Shown: positions 1-8,585 of the stretch, piece after piece
How positions within the stretch are numbered: position 1 is the stretch's first letter
Layout of the letters: every line of letters starts with the position of its first letter
Notes under the pieces: generated by a model
Database searches by the model: none
Told to the model about the DNA's origin: nothing
The model's input: only the letters and a program-made list of their open reading frames with translations
Assembly (NCBI RefSeq): GCF_030732845.1
Contig: NZ_JASHKA010000008.1
Location: 124,001 to 188,000 of the forward strand
Direction of reading: 5' to 3'
From: Roseibium sp. MMSF_3544
Lineage (GTDB): Bacteria; Pseudomonadota; Alphaproteobacteria; Rhizobiales; Stappiaceae
Length of the DNA stretch: 64,000 nt
Translations under genes and position numbers: made by a program

Positions 1-234
1 TTTGATTTCAGCGGTGGCTGGACCGTTGAAGTCGATCTCGACCCGTCCCTCATCAGCGGAAACTGGAACAGCGACTGGAGCGAGAACGATGATGGCAGCG
101 GGATCATTGTGTCGGATGTCGGCTGGAACGCGGATATTGCCGCCGGTCAGGCCGTCGACGTTGGCTTCCAGCTCAATCAGGGTGGGCTTGACGAGTTCAT
201 GCTGAACCAGGACGCCGATTTCAGGTTCATCTAG
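1..234 (+). CDS. C-terminal end of a CBM2-like carbohydrate-binding protein (5' partial)
   Basis: The first 77 codons, read in frame 1, end in TAG at 232-234; the start lies before the window. The peptide has the spacing of tryptophans and glycines typical of a family 2 cellulose/chitin-binding module: GGWTVEVDL, then SGNWNSDW, then VGWNADIAAG and VGFQLNQGG. In that family exposed Trp residues stack on polysaccharide. The module would be the C-terminal domain of a larger, probably exported protein such as a glycoside hydrolase or a repeat-rich adhesin. The catalytic part cannot be seen, so no enzyme function is assigned. Confidence 0.6.
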   Translation, partial: FDFSGGWTVEVDLDPSLISGNWNSDWSENDDGSGIIVSDVGWNADIAAGQAVDVGFQLNQGGLDEFMLNQDADFRFI

Positions 235-477
235 GGTCCCCGTAATCCAGGGTCTGAAGACGCGTGCACAGCGCCTTGGTCTGCATCGCCGGGGAGGTGT
301 CAAGCCATCTCGGCGGTGCATTCCGCGATTGTTCAAACGGCACAGCGCGCCGCAAGGCAGCATCGGGAAACCAGTCTTTGCCTGTTGACTGCAGCAGAAT
401 GCAGGTTGGCTTTGAGTGCAAATTGGCGGATGCATCAGCGCCATGCTAGCGTCCGCTTAAAGCCTACGGAGACCGCA

Positions 478-1215
478 ATGCCTGCCGAAGCATCAAAGCA
501 GCCTGCTCAAGAACGCGACACACGGCCCACAATTTTGTTCATCGCGGGCTTCGGTGACAACGCCAGCATGTTTGAGGGAATGGCCGGCACCCACCTTGCC
601 GACAGGTATCGTCTGGTCCCCGTCAATCTGCCGGGTTTTGGCGCCCCGCCTCTGACGGAAACAACCACTCTCGAGGCACTTGCCCAGACAGTTGCGGACG
701 AAGCTGTGAGGAACAGAGCCGAGATCATTGTCGCGCATTCTGTTGCGTCGATCATCGCATCGTTGGCCGCCAGGCGGCCCGACTGTCCTTTGACAAGGAT
801 CATTTCCCTGGAAGGAAATATCACGGCCGAGGATGCTTATTTCTCAGGGACAGCGGCAGACTATGATGATCCGGTGACCTTTCGCACAGCGTTTCTTGAA
901 CGGCTGGACGAAATGGCGAAAACCGTGCCGGTCATAAGGCGGTATCGCCGTGAAGTCTCAAAAGCGGATACTTTGGCGCTTTGGCAGCTTGGGACCGACG
1001 CACGGCGTTTTTCAGCCGAGCACGTGCCAGGTGTGGTGTTGCGGGACGCAGCAAACGTGACTTACCTCTACAACCCCGACAACTGCCCGGACAGCACCAA
1101 CCGTTGGCTGGAAGAAAACGAGATGGATCGGATCGTCCTTGAAAACGCCACGCATTGGAAGAGCGTTGATCAGCCCGAAATGCTTGCGGACAAAATTGCT
1201 GAGGCATTGCAATAG
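478..1215 (+). CDS. alpha/beta hydrolase
   Basis: A 245-residue alpha/beta-hydrolase fold protein of unknown substrate. The N-terminal strand and oxyanion turn read TILFIAGFGDNAS (residues 18-30), the nucleophile elbow is VAHSVAS with Ser88, and a late ATHWKSVDQP supplies the expected catalytic His near residue 225. The elbow is A-H-S-V-A rather than the common G-X-S-X-G, which some esterase-like members share. I chose ATG 478 because it has GGAGA eight bases upstream and the sequence before it does not look like protein; the open frame extends back to 316. No operon partner: the neighbours face away or are distant. Confidence 0.7.
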   Translation: MPAEASKQPAQERDTRPTILFIAGFGDNASMFEGMAGTHLADRYRLVPVNLPGFGAPPLTETTTLEALAQTVADEAVRNRAEIIVAHSVASIIASLAARRPDCPLTRIISLEGNITAEDAYFSGTAADYDDPVTFRTAFLERLDEMAKTVPVIRRYRREVSKADTLALWQLGTDARRFSAEHVPGVVLRDAANVTYLYNPDNCPDSTNRWLEENEMDRIVLENATHWKSVDQPEMLADKIAEALQ

Positions 1216-1573
1216 TTGCAGAAAGCAGCCGTGCGACCCAGGTTGCGACGGAGCTGGAAGCAAGCCTCGGGCTTGGAGCCGTGAGAGGACGGTCGGGTTT
1301 CGCGCGAAAAGTCCATGTAGCAGATGTTCACGCGGAGGAGGTTCGCGGCCGGATTCGGACCGAAGCTACGGTTGAACCTTTCATCGACGAACTCCAACTT
1401 TGCGCCGCCAAAGGCGCATTCGACGCGCTAAAGCTCAAGCCCGAAAGTAGAAATTCAATTCATGCGCGGCAGATTTGCGGGATGGATGGGAGGAAATCAG
1501 TCGTTGAAGCAAACCAAGCGCCGACTGCTCATGCGCTACAAATGGTGTGATTGCGTTTAGCGAAAGACGCGCG
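1216..1573. other. non-coding gap, 358 bases
   Basis: Lies between the ends of two convergent genes. Short open frames exist on both strands but have no ribosome site, no domain-like composition and conflict with each other. No hairpin with a T-run was found. I see nothing that can be named here. Confidence 0.5.
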
Positions 1574-2398
1574 CTATTTTTTGCTATTTCCGCCATCGAG
1601 TTGAGCTCTCTCGAAAGAAGAAAGATTGTCACCAAACTCATACGCCTCGCGATTGCCATCCCATGACTCTTGCCAGTCGTGCACGCCGAAGTTCTTGTTG
1701 TCCAGGAAACCGTTCATGAAGAAATCGCAATTGGTTATCGCATCGTAGACGGGCAAGCCAGTCACGGATCGCAGCAGGTTCGCATATGGCGGCAGTTCCG
1801 TGCACTCCAGTAGCAGGCACTCAATCTTCGGCTTGTTTCTCAGTACTGTATTGGTAAGACCAATCAGACCCTTGCCCACCTTTTCGGTGTCGACCCTCTG
1901 CCCCTTTGCGACGGCCTCGAAGCCCGGGACATCCTGGCACCCAACGATCTGGAGGCGGTGGCTGTGTTCTTGCAGGCCGGACATTCTGTCGAGTTCTGTT
2001 TCAATTTGCGCCAGGCTTGTGCTGTTTGCCGTGAAGATAGCGATTTCAGCTTCCGAATTGATGGTATTGATGATGGTGGGCAGTTGCACGAGGCAGGACA
2101 TGAACACCGGTACGTCGGAATGGTCCTTCACGAGGTCCTGAATGTTGAGCATGAAACCGCAATCGCCCGTGATCGCATTCACATGATAGCTGTTCAAAAA
2201 GCGAACGGAATCGACAACGGCGTTTGTGACGTCCTCCGTCAGTTCACCGCTTTGACACATTGAAAAGGTCAAGCCCGGAACAACCTTGTACAGAACGTCG
2301 TAGCTGAACGAATCCGGATCATCGACATCCCCGAGTGCCGGCGGGTAGTCGTAGTCGAGCCGCAGCACACCCAGTGCCGGTGCTTGTCTCTTCCGCAT
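1574..2398 (-). CDS. aspartate/glutamate racemase-family protein
   Basis: A 274-residue member of the Asp/Glu/hydantoin racemase superfamily, which uses two cysteines for two-base proton transfer at an alpha carbon. Both expected cysteines are present: TGDCGFM (Cys80) and LLLECTELPPYA (Cys199), the latter in the typical E-C-T-x-x-P-P context. The N-terminal GVLRLDYDYPP replaces the more usual G-[IV]-[IL] opening. The start is the ATG at 2398, preceded by GGAGG about ten bases upstream; a longer frame to 2437 has no ribosome site. Related proteins include maleate isomerase and aryl malonate decarboxylase, so racemase, isomerase or decarboxylase activity are all possible. Confidence 0.65.
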   Translation of the reverse strand: MRKRQAPALGVLRLDYDYPPALGDVDDPDSFSYDVLYKVVPGLTFSMCQSGELTEDVTNAVVDSVRFLNSYHVNAITGDCGFMLNIQDLVKDHSDVPVFMSCLVQLPTIINTINSEAEIAIFTANSTSLAQIETELDRMSGLQEHSHRLQIVGCQDVPGFEAVAKGQRVDTEKVGKGLIGLTNTVLRNKPKIECLLLECTELPPYANLLRSVTGLPVYDAITNCDFFMNGFLDNKNFGVHDWQESWDGNREAYEFGDNLSSFERAQLDGGNSKK

Positions 2399-2888
2399 TC
2401 CCCTTTGACCTCCGTCGCTTGTGTCGCAACAACGCATCAGAGCATGTTGTGCGCCCGGCCTACAAGACCCTTCAAGCCAATGACTCGATTGTCATTTTGT
2501 GGGTCGCCATGGGTCGCACCCGCCATTCTAGCCTTGGTAGATAGCTTTGGACCGATCCCGTAAAGAGCCAAGTCGCGATGCTTAAGCGGTATGGATGAAC
2601 GGTGCTCACCCAACCCTATGATTTGAGACAACATGAAAGCACCTTGGCCTTCGTGGTTTCATCAAAAAGGGAATACGATTGTTTAGGCAAAAGTCTGTCA
2701 TGTCGGTGCCGCATCCGTCTCCGGGCATCGCTGCACTTGACTGTCCCTGAGCCGCAACTGGAAAGCTGCCCACCAATAGCGCCGGTTGCCGCCCAACCAA
2801 TTGAGTCCGGGCCAACCCTTCGGATTGTCTGCTGTGAACTTAGGCGTTGCAATTTAAAGCTAATATTCTTCGTTTCAAAACTAGGTAG
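2399..2888. other. non-coding gap upstream of the racemase-like gene
   Basis: About 490 bases before the terminator of the small gene at 2933-3085. Open frames here are short, overlap on opposite strands and lack ribosome sites. It should carry the promoter of the racemase-like gene, but I could not fix -35/-10 boxes. Confidence 0.4.
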
Positions 2889-2928
2889 TGAAGAAAATTG
2901 AACCGCCCTGCGCGGTGCTCAGGGCGGT
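2889..2928 (-). terminator. intrinsic terminator after the 50-residue gene
   Basis: A 9-bp perfect stem, ACCGCCCTG at 2902-2910 pairing with CAGGGCGGT at 2920-2928, followed on the minus strand by TCAATTTTCTTC. It begins only a few bases after the stop of the small minus-strand gene at 2933-3085, which supports that gene being a transcribed unit. Confidence 0.7.
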
Positions 2929-2932
2929 ATCT

Positions 2933-3085
2933 TCAGGAAAAATGCTTCCAAAACTTATAGGAGCGATCGAGTTGTCGCAGACGCTCGCCTTCGCGGGAGG
3001 AGGACAGGATCTCCTGTCCCTGCAGCAGAACTCTGATCTCGTTTGTTGCATAGTTCATCCGGTTTTGAGCATATCTCTTCAGCAT
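2933..3085 (-). CDS. small basic protein, 50 residues, unknown function
   Basis: A short open frame starting MLKRYAQNRMNYATNEIRVL and ending KFWKHFS. The ATG at 3083-3085 has AAAGGAA seven bases upstream, and the TGA at 2933-2935 is followed at once by a strong terminator hairpin (2902-2928). Ribosome site, frame and terminator together make a real gene much more likely than chance. The protein is rich in Arg/Lys with a central LLQGQEILSSS, no signal peptide and no membrane segment. It superficially recalls the small basic proteins of alphaproteobacteria, but the DUF1127 signature is absent. I do not recognise the family. Confidence 0.6.
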   Translation of the reverse strand: MLKRYAQNRMNYATNEIRVLLQGQEILSSSREGERLRQLDRSYKFWKHFS

Positions 3086-3525
3086 GTTCGGTTCCTTTCA
3101 TTTCTTTGAATTTTCATGCAATTGATGTAATTATCGCGCCTTATTTTTCAAATTAACTTTGATTAATATGTAAATTCATGTAAGTGTTAAGTAAATTTGG
3201 AAAAATAATTACTGGAAAGTCCGCTTGTGAGTGCGCCCCAATCCGCAAAAACGCACGAATCCATCATACTGCGCAAGGTAGTTCTCGTCACTTGAGTTGG
3301 AATATAAGTAATTGATTTTATTTTGATTCAGTGAAAAGGTGGCGGTATAGGTGCACGATAAATCATGGGTGGCGCTGCCGATGCTTCGTTCATTTTAGCA
3401 ACATGCAGTCTGGCCAATCATTACTTCAATTTAATCTGTGTCGGCTCTTGGGATTTTTCGATCAGATGACACATGTTGGGCGAGAAGATCGATCTGGCTT
3501 CTATGTCATTGCAAGGAAGAACATC
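3086..3525. other. AT-rich intergenic region
   Basis: About 440 bases, AT-rich at 3110-3210 and 3300-3330, between the divergent small gene and the lyase gene. It must hold both promoters. Candidate -10-like boxes are many because of the AT content, so none is called. TTAA-N6-TTAA at 3153-3166 is one base short of a CtrA site. Confidence 0.4.
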
Positions 3526-4359
3526 ATGCAGACCACCAAAGACCGACGCGCGGCTTTTAAGGCCCTCCACGAAAAGGGCGCGGCATTTCTGATGCCAAAC
3601 CCGTTCGATGCCGGTTCGGCACGCATACTGGACGGAATGCGGTTTGACGCCTTGGCAACGTCGAGCGCCGGATATGCCTGGACCAAAGGCGTTCGGGATG
3701 CAGAAGGACTGATCAGTCGCGACGATGCCCTGGCACATGCCCAAGAGATTATCGCAGCGACAAGCGTCCCGATAAATGGCGATCTCGAAAACGGCTTCGG
3801 AGATAGTCCCGAGGATGTGGTCGAAACAGTGAGGGGAGCGATCGAAATCGGTCTTGCAGGCTGTTCCATCGAAGACAAAACAACAAATCCTCACCATACC
3901 TATTATTCGCACGAAGCGGCGGTGGAACGGATCAAAGCCGCCGTCGATCTGAAGAAGCGGCTCGCCCCTGACTTTGTGCTCACGGCCCGCAGCGAGGCGC
4001 CGATCAGCACGGCGCAGGATCTGGACGAAACCATCCGCCGCCTACTCGCCTTTGAACAAGCCGGCGCAGATTGCGTTTACGCGCCCCGCCTGAAACAAAG
4101 GGACCAGATCTCCAAAGTTTTGGCCGAGGTCAAAACGCCTTTGAATGTGCTGGCTGGTCGGCAGAGTTTTCAGATGACCCGCAAGGAGCTCGCCGATATG
4201 GGCGTTGCGCGCGTCTCGGTCGGCGCAGGCCTGGCCCGCATTGCGCTCGGAGCGGTGTTTGCCGCGGCCGAAGACATGAAACACGGCGGTGCGTTTGGCT
4301 GTTTCGATCGGGCGCAAAGCATGCGGGAATTTCAGCCGTTCATGAAGTCCGTCGCCTGA
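3526..4359 (+). CDS. isocitrate lyase/PEP mutase-family protein
   Basis: A 277-residue member of the phosphoenolpyruvate mutase/isocitrate lyase superfamily, TIM-barrel enzymes that make or break C-C or C-P bonds with Mg2+. Visible signatures are LMPNPFDAGSARIL near the N terminus, SSAGYAWTKG, the metal-site region NGDLENGFG, and SIEDK in the middle. The lyase loop Cys motif KKCGH is missing, so this is not a classical isocitrate lyase. The group includes oxaloacetate hydrolases, methylisocitrate lyase-like and carboxyphosphonoenolpyruvate mutase-like enzymes; the substrate is unclear. ATG 3526 has AAGGAAG about ten bases upstream; the frame continues back to 3331 without a better start. Confidence 0.75.
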   Translation: MQTTKDRRAAFKALHEKGAAFLMPNPFDAGSARILDGMRFDALATSSAGYAWTKGVRDAEGLISRDDALAHAQEIIAATSVPINGDLENGFGDSPEDVVETVRGAIEIGLAGCSIEDKTTNPHHTYYSHEAAVERIKAAVDLKKRLAPDFVLTARSEAPISTAQDLDETIRRLLAFEQAGADCVYAPRLKQRDQISKVLAEVKTPLNVLAGRQSFQMTRKELADMGVARVSVGAGLARIALGAVFAAAEDMKHGGAFGCFDRAQSMREFQPFMKSVA

Positions 4360-4479
4360 CAGCGCGTGTGGCATGGCGTTTCGGCAGTCAGCCGCCGGAC
4401 GTGTAAGGTAAGTCATGGTTTTCGCCAATGCCCGTCCGCTGCAGACACAGCCGACCGATGTCCTTTGAATAGGAGCAGG

Positions 4480-5937
4480 TCACGCGTCCCCTTCGGTGTC
4501 GTCCGTTGCATTGCGCCGTCTGGCAATCACCGGCAGCAGGGCAACCAGCAACAGACCGGTGCCCAGGGCGAGCAGGCCATAGTCGAGAAACGCCGCCTGG
4601 CTCGCCGTCACTTCGCCGGCCGGGCCCGTATCCTCGGGAACCGCAGCGAGCCTCGCAAGAAGACCACTGCCGTAGTTTCCAAGCGCGTGAGTCATGAACC
4701 ACATGCCCATGGCAAAGCCCATCAACTCGCGGGTCGCGAGGCGGCTTACCATGGAAAGTCCGATTGGCTCAACCAATAGCTCCGCGACACTGAAGAGCAG
4801 AAAGAATACTATCAGCCACAGAGGCGATACCAGCCCGGCAGCACCCGGAGGCGCCAACGAAAGCGAGCAGTAGGCTGCACCGAGCAGCAGAAGCCCGACG
4901 GCAAACCTGGCGCTTTCGGACGGTGTTATGTCGCGCCCCGCAAGCCGGAACCACAAGATCGACATCAGTGGCGCGCCGATAATGATGGTGAGCGAATTGA
5001 GCGACAGGAAAGAACTCGATGGGATTTCAAAGCCCATGACAGTCCGATCGACCCCCTGAGCTATGAAGAGCAGGATTGTATCGGCATCCTGGTTGTAGAC
5101 CGCCCAGAAAATGACGCCGAAGGTAAAGAGCATCAGCATGACAAGCGCACGCTGCCGGCTTGTTGCATCCAGGCGCAGAACCGTGAAAAGGAAAAACCCG
5201 AAAACCGCGACGCAGATGACAGCGATGATCTCGCCGGCAGCGAAGGCATGAAACAGGAGCAAGTTGCTGAGCACGACCAGAGCGATTGTACCGACCGCAA
5301 GCCACAAGAGGTTTGGGAGTCCGGCAAAGTCTGCCCGCATCAGCGGCCGGTCAGCGGGTGCGGCGCCGACACTGCGAAAAACGCGACCGCCCGCCAGCAG
5401 CGCAGCGAAGCCGAGCAATTTACCGAGCCCGGCGACGAGGAAGGCCGTGTGGTAGCCGAACTCGCGCGCCAGAAGCCCTGCGCAAAGTGCCGCGCCGCCG
5501 GCACCGATATTGATGCCCATGTACAAAAGCGTATAGCCGCTGTCGCGCCGAGGATCGTCCTTTTCGTAAAGCAGGCCCAAAAGGCTGGAGATGCTGGGCT
5601 TGTAATAGCCATTGCCGACCAGCAGCGCGGCCAGGCCGACAAAGGCGGCTGCCTTCACGCCAGTGGCGAGAAGCAGGCTGCCGCTGGCCATGATGGCAAG
5701 ACCGATGAGTGCTGCTGCGCGGAAGCCAAGCAATCGGTCAGCGACAATGCCGCCGGCAAAAGTCGTCGAATAGATCAGCGCCGTATAGGTGCCATAAAGC
5801 AGCGACGCCTCGACCTCGGAAAAGCCAATCCTGGTGACGGCATAGGGAACAAGGAGAAATACCGCCGTATAAAAGCCGTAGCGCTCACACAGTTCAACGA
5901 GGAAGAGAAGGTAAAAGCCTTTGGGCTGCGGCGTCAT
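4480..5937 (-). CDS. POT/PTR-family proton-dependent oligopeptide transporter
   Basis: A 485-residue inner-membrane protein with about 12-14 hydrophobic segments, in the proton-coupled peptide transporter branch of the major facilitator superfamily. Family marks are the N-terminal ELCERYGFYTAV (the E-x-x-E-R-F-x-Y-Y type proton-site motif), GGIVADRLLGFRAA and YTLLYMGINIGAGGA, the second PTR2 signature. It would import di- and tripeptides with protons. Start ATG 5937 puts the usual short N terminus before helix 1; the upstream extension to 6177 is not protein-like. It stands alone, convergent with the lyase gene. Confidence 0.85.
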   Translation of the reverse strand: MTPQPKGFYLLFLVELCERYGFYTAVFLLVPYAVTRIGFSEVEASLLYGTYTALIYSTTFAGGIVADRLLGFRAAALIGLAIMASGSLLLATGVKAAAFVGLAALLVGNGYYKPSISSLLGLLYEKDDPRRDSGYTLLYMGINIGAGGAALCAGLLAREFGYHTAFLVAGLGKLLGFAALLAGGRVFRSVGAAPADRPLMRADFAGLPNLLWLAVGTIALVVLSNLLLFHAFAAGEIIAVICVAVFGFFLFTVLRLDATSRQRALVMLMLFTFGVIFWAVYNQDADTILLFIAQGVDRTVMGFEIPSSSFLSLNSLTIIIGAPLMSILWFRLAGRDITPSESARFAVGLLLLGAAYCSLSLAPPGAAGLVSPLWLIVFFLLFSVAELLVEPIGLSMVSRLATRELMGFAMGMWFMTHALGNYGSGLLARLAAVPEDTGPAGEVTASQAAFLDYGLLALGTGLLLVALLPVIARRRNATDDTEGDA

Positions 5938-6429
5938 GGCGGCGGGACTCGGCAGGCGTGCGCATATTTGCTCCGAGAGTCGGGACGAAAGTACCGACCG
6001 TTGAACACGCCCTTTATAGGAGTGCGCTGCGATTTGGCAAAGCGCCTTCTTCCGATCTGCTATCCGGGCCCCGACAACGTCATGCAGCATGCCCGCTCCC
6101 TGCAGAACGGAAAAACCTTGTCGCCGCGTGTCAACCAGCTTCCAAAAAAGTTGCCGGCAAAAGGGAAAGACCAGCAAAGCGGTCAGTCAGACCACCTACC
6201 CATATGCCGGTTTGGTGTGCCTGCGTGGCAAGCCGCTCACCTCGAACGCAGCGAAGGTTCGGAATGGGCGCGCGTTTCGGAAGTTCTCTGGCGCAAAATA
6301 CCAACGCCAACCACGCCTTTGGATCAGGTAGCTTGAAAGGTGAGCAAATCGGTTGCAGCATCAAAAGAGAACGTTGCAATTGTGGGGTGTTGGGCAAATT
6401 CTGGGAGTTTTCAGTTTGAGAAAGTCAAG
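5938..6429. other. non-coding gap between divergent genes
   Basis: About 490 bases between the divergent POT transporter and amidohydrolase genes. A weakly similar stretch to the 41-base repeat described at 7718 occurs near 6215-6250 (AACGCAGCGAAGGTTCGGAA). No gene or clear promoter could be assigned. Confidence 0.35.
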
Positions 6430-7626
6430 ATGAACGTTCAGCCGGACAAGTTTTTGAGAGATCTTCACACGCTCCGCTCCTTCGGCGCCAGTGGCGTGGG
6501 CAAGGGAGTGGTGCGGCCGGCGTTTTCTGAACCAGACGTGGCTGCCCGAAAGTGGCTGATCGAACAGTTTAAAGCGGCAGGACTGGCCCCACATGTGGAC
6601 CCTGTGGGCAACGTCTTCGGCCTGACCGATGCTCCATCCATGCTTTTGGGGTCTCACACCGATACCCAACCCGAAGGGGGCTGGCTGGATGGGGCGTTGG
6701 GTGTCATCGTCGCTTTGGAGATCGCGCGAGCTGCGAAAGAGGCGGGTGGTCCGCCGGTGTCAGTTGTGAACTTCCAGGATGAAGAAGGGCGGTTTGGCGC
6801 GCTGACCGGATCCAGCTTTTATTCAGGCAAGACCACACTTGCCGAGGCCGACGAATTCACGGACCGGAACGGCGTCTCCTTCCGTGAGGCGCGGTCTTCA
6901 GTGGCGGATCTTGCAGGGGCGTTCGTGCCATACAACCAGTTCGTGGGTTTCATTGAACTCCATATCGAACAGGGCAGCACATTGCACGACGCGGGCGAAG
7001 CGATTGGCGTTGTCACAGATATTGTCGGATCCCGCCAACTGCAGATTACCCTGACTGGTCAGCAAAACCACGCCGGCACCACGCTGATGCACCAGCGAAA
7101 AGATGCGTTTCAGGCGCTGTCGGGATTCAACGCCGCGCTAAACGACCGCCTTCGAAACATTGTAACACCACGCACGGTCTGGACGATTGGCCGGATACAA
7201 CTGCGGCCCAATGCGCCCTCCATTGTGCCCGGTGAAGTGGTGTTCGACGTGCAGTGGCGCGATGTTGATGATGATCGGCTGGCCCGCATGGAAGCACTTG
7301 TTCGCGATCTTGTTGCCGAGATTGCAGGTGACCATGGAATGCAGTCTGAAATTGTGCCGATCAAGGCGCTGCAGCCGGTTCCAATGGACGCCAACCTGCG
7401 CGCGGCCTTGAGCGCCGCAGCTGAGGCGCAGGCTCCCGGTAAATGGCGCGAGATGCCGTCGGGCGCCTTGCACGATGCTTCAAACATGGCGCGATTGATG
7501 CCGTCAGCGATGTTGTTTGTTCCATCGATTGACGGGATCAGCCACGATTTTGCCGAGGACACGCACGAGGCCGACTTGATAACCGGCCTGCGTGTACTGG
7601 CGGACGCCGTCAGCCGAGCAAGCTGA
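6430..7626 (+). CDS. M20-family amidohydrolase (allantoate amidohydrolase/N-carbamoyl-L-amino acid hydrolase type)
   Basis: A 398-residue zinc-dependent amidase of the M20 peptidase-like group that hydrolyses ureido bonds such as allantoate or N-carbamoyl amino acids. The binuclear metal ligands are visible in order: [34 protein letters not shown] and the late [15 protein letters not shown]. Length and domain order fit the family: a catalytic domain split by a lid/dimerisation domain around residues 205-320. ATG 6430 starts right before conserved sequence; the open frame reaches 6340. Whether the substrate is allantoate or a carbamoyl amino acid cannot be told, and no other purine or hydantoin genes are near. 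Confidence 0.85.
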   Translation: MNVQPDKFLRDLHTLRSFGASGVGKGVVRPAFSEPDVAARKWLIEQFKAAGLAPHVDPVGNVFGLTDAPSMLLGSHTDTQPEGGWLDGALGVIVALEIARAAKEAGGPPVSVVNFQDEEGRFGALTGSSFYSGKTTLAEADEFTDRNGVSFREARSSVADLAGAFVPYNQFVGFIELHIEQGSTLHDAGEAIGVVTDIVGSRQLQITLTGQQNHAGTTLMHQRKDAFQALSGFNAALNDRLRNIVTPRTVWTIGRIQLRPNAPSIVPGEVVFDVQWRDVDDDRLARMEALVRDLVAEIAGDHGMQSEIVPIKALQPVPMDANLRAALSAAAEAQAPGKWREMPSGALHDASNMARLMPSAMLFVPSIDGISHDFAEDTHEADLITGLRVLADAVSRAS

Positions 7627-7717
7627 AACAGGTGTCAAATCAGAGCCCCGTTGCTCAAACACACGGTTGCTTTCGGGCCAAGGCTTCAACGCGGAAATTG
7701 TCAGTTTTGAGGGCGCG

Positions 7718-7758
7718 TTGTTGCCGTTCGGAACACTCGCAGCGAAGGTCGGATTGAG
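7718..7758 (+). repeat. 41-base dispersed repeat, copy 1
   Basis: Begins TTGTTGCCGTTCGGAACACT and runs to ATTGAG. A second copy, with about five substitutions and one inserted base, lies at 8474-8515 in the same orientation. The two copies flank the P-loop gene at 7831-8367, each lying in non-coding DNA. Confidence 0.6.
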
Positions 7759-7830
7759 CCCTTCTTGCAGTTTTCAGCATCGCAGCATCAACTGCATTGA
7801 AGGTCATCGAGCCACGGAAAGGGAATTGAT

Positions 7831-8367
7831 TTGAGCCGTAGGTTTGTTCTGCTGACGGGGTGTTCTGGCGGTGGAAAATCAACTCTGCTGAAGGCCTTGA
7901 AAGAGCGCGGGTTTCCGACAGTGGAAGAGCCCGGCCGCCGTATCGTTTCAGATGAACTGGCCGGACAAGGCACGGCATTGCCATGGGTGGACATGAAGGC
8001 GTTTGCGCTGCGCGCAGTTGAGATGGCCAAGTCCGACTTACAGGCCGCGAAACACGTTGATGGCATTGTGTTCTTCGACCGTGGCTTGATCGACGCGGCG
8101 GTCGCTTTGGCACGTTCTGGTGGCCAAACGATGGAGGAGACACTTGGTGAAACCCAGGCATACTGGAAGCGCGTTTTCGTGGTCCCGCCCTGGAGGGAGC
8201 TGTTTGCCAATGACGCTGAACGACGGCACTCATTCGATGCAGCAGTGCAGGAACACCTCCGCATCGAGGAGGCTTTGGACGCGCTTGGTTACATCAGAAT
8301 TGAACTACCCAAGGTGTCGGTTCAAGAACGGGCCGAAATCGTCTTGAAGGAGTGCGGAGCACTGTAG
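7831..8367 (+). CDS. AAA/P-loop ATPase, NadR/kinase-like
   Basis: A 178-residue single-domain P-loop protein of the AAA_28 type, small ATPases resembling nucleotide or nucleoside kinases. Walker A is LLTGCSGGGKST at residues 7-18; VEEPGRRIV and DGIVFFDRGLID (with the acidic Walker B-like FFDRG) follow, and an Arg-rich lid region FANDAERRHSF sits near residue 130. Start is TTG 7831 with GAAAGGGA seven bases upstream; no ATG fits. Phosphorylation of a small metabolite is the likely activity but the substrate is unknown. Flanked by two copies of a short repeat. Confidence 0.65.
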   Translation: MSRRFVLLTGCSGGGKSTLLKALKERGFPTVEEPGRRIVSDELAGQGTALPWVDMKAFALRAVEMAKSDLQAAKHVDGIVFFDRGLIDAAVALARSGGQTMEETLGETQAYWKRVFVVPPWRELFANDAERRHSFDAAVQEHLRIEEALDALGYIRIELPKVSVQERAEIVLKECGAL

Positions 8368-8473
8368 CTCGGAGGTCTTCTTTGTCCGAATCTCGTTTTT
8401 TCCATTTGACAGTGACGAACGGCTGCTCACAGTAACAATGCGATAGCACTCGAACGTGCGCAATGCGGGCCAA

Positions 8474-8515
8474 TTGTTGCCGTTCAGACCACTCGCAGCG
8501 AAAGCCGGTTTTGAG
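8474..8515 (+). repeat. 41-base dispersed repeat, copy 2
   Basis: Begins TTGTTGCCGTTCAGACCACT and ends TTTTGAG; a direct copy of 7718-7758, 756 bases further on. The shared core CACTCGCAGCGAA is identical in both. Confidence 0.6.
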
Positions 8516-8585
8516 GCAGAGAGGAGGCTGTCGGGATTTCGGCGCATTCTCGCAGCAAAAAAAGATGGCCCCAGCCACCTTAAAA

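Noticed and set aside
3153..3166. TTAA-N6-TTAA as a CtrA site
   Set aside because: CtrA sites need seven bases between half-sites; in an AT-rich stretch this near-match is likely chance.
5248..6336. 362-codon frame antisense to the POT transporter
   Set aside because: Charged, Gln/Lys-rich translation opposite membrane helices, typical of a shadow frame.
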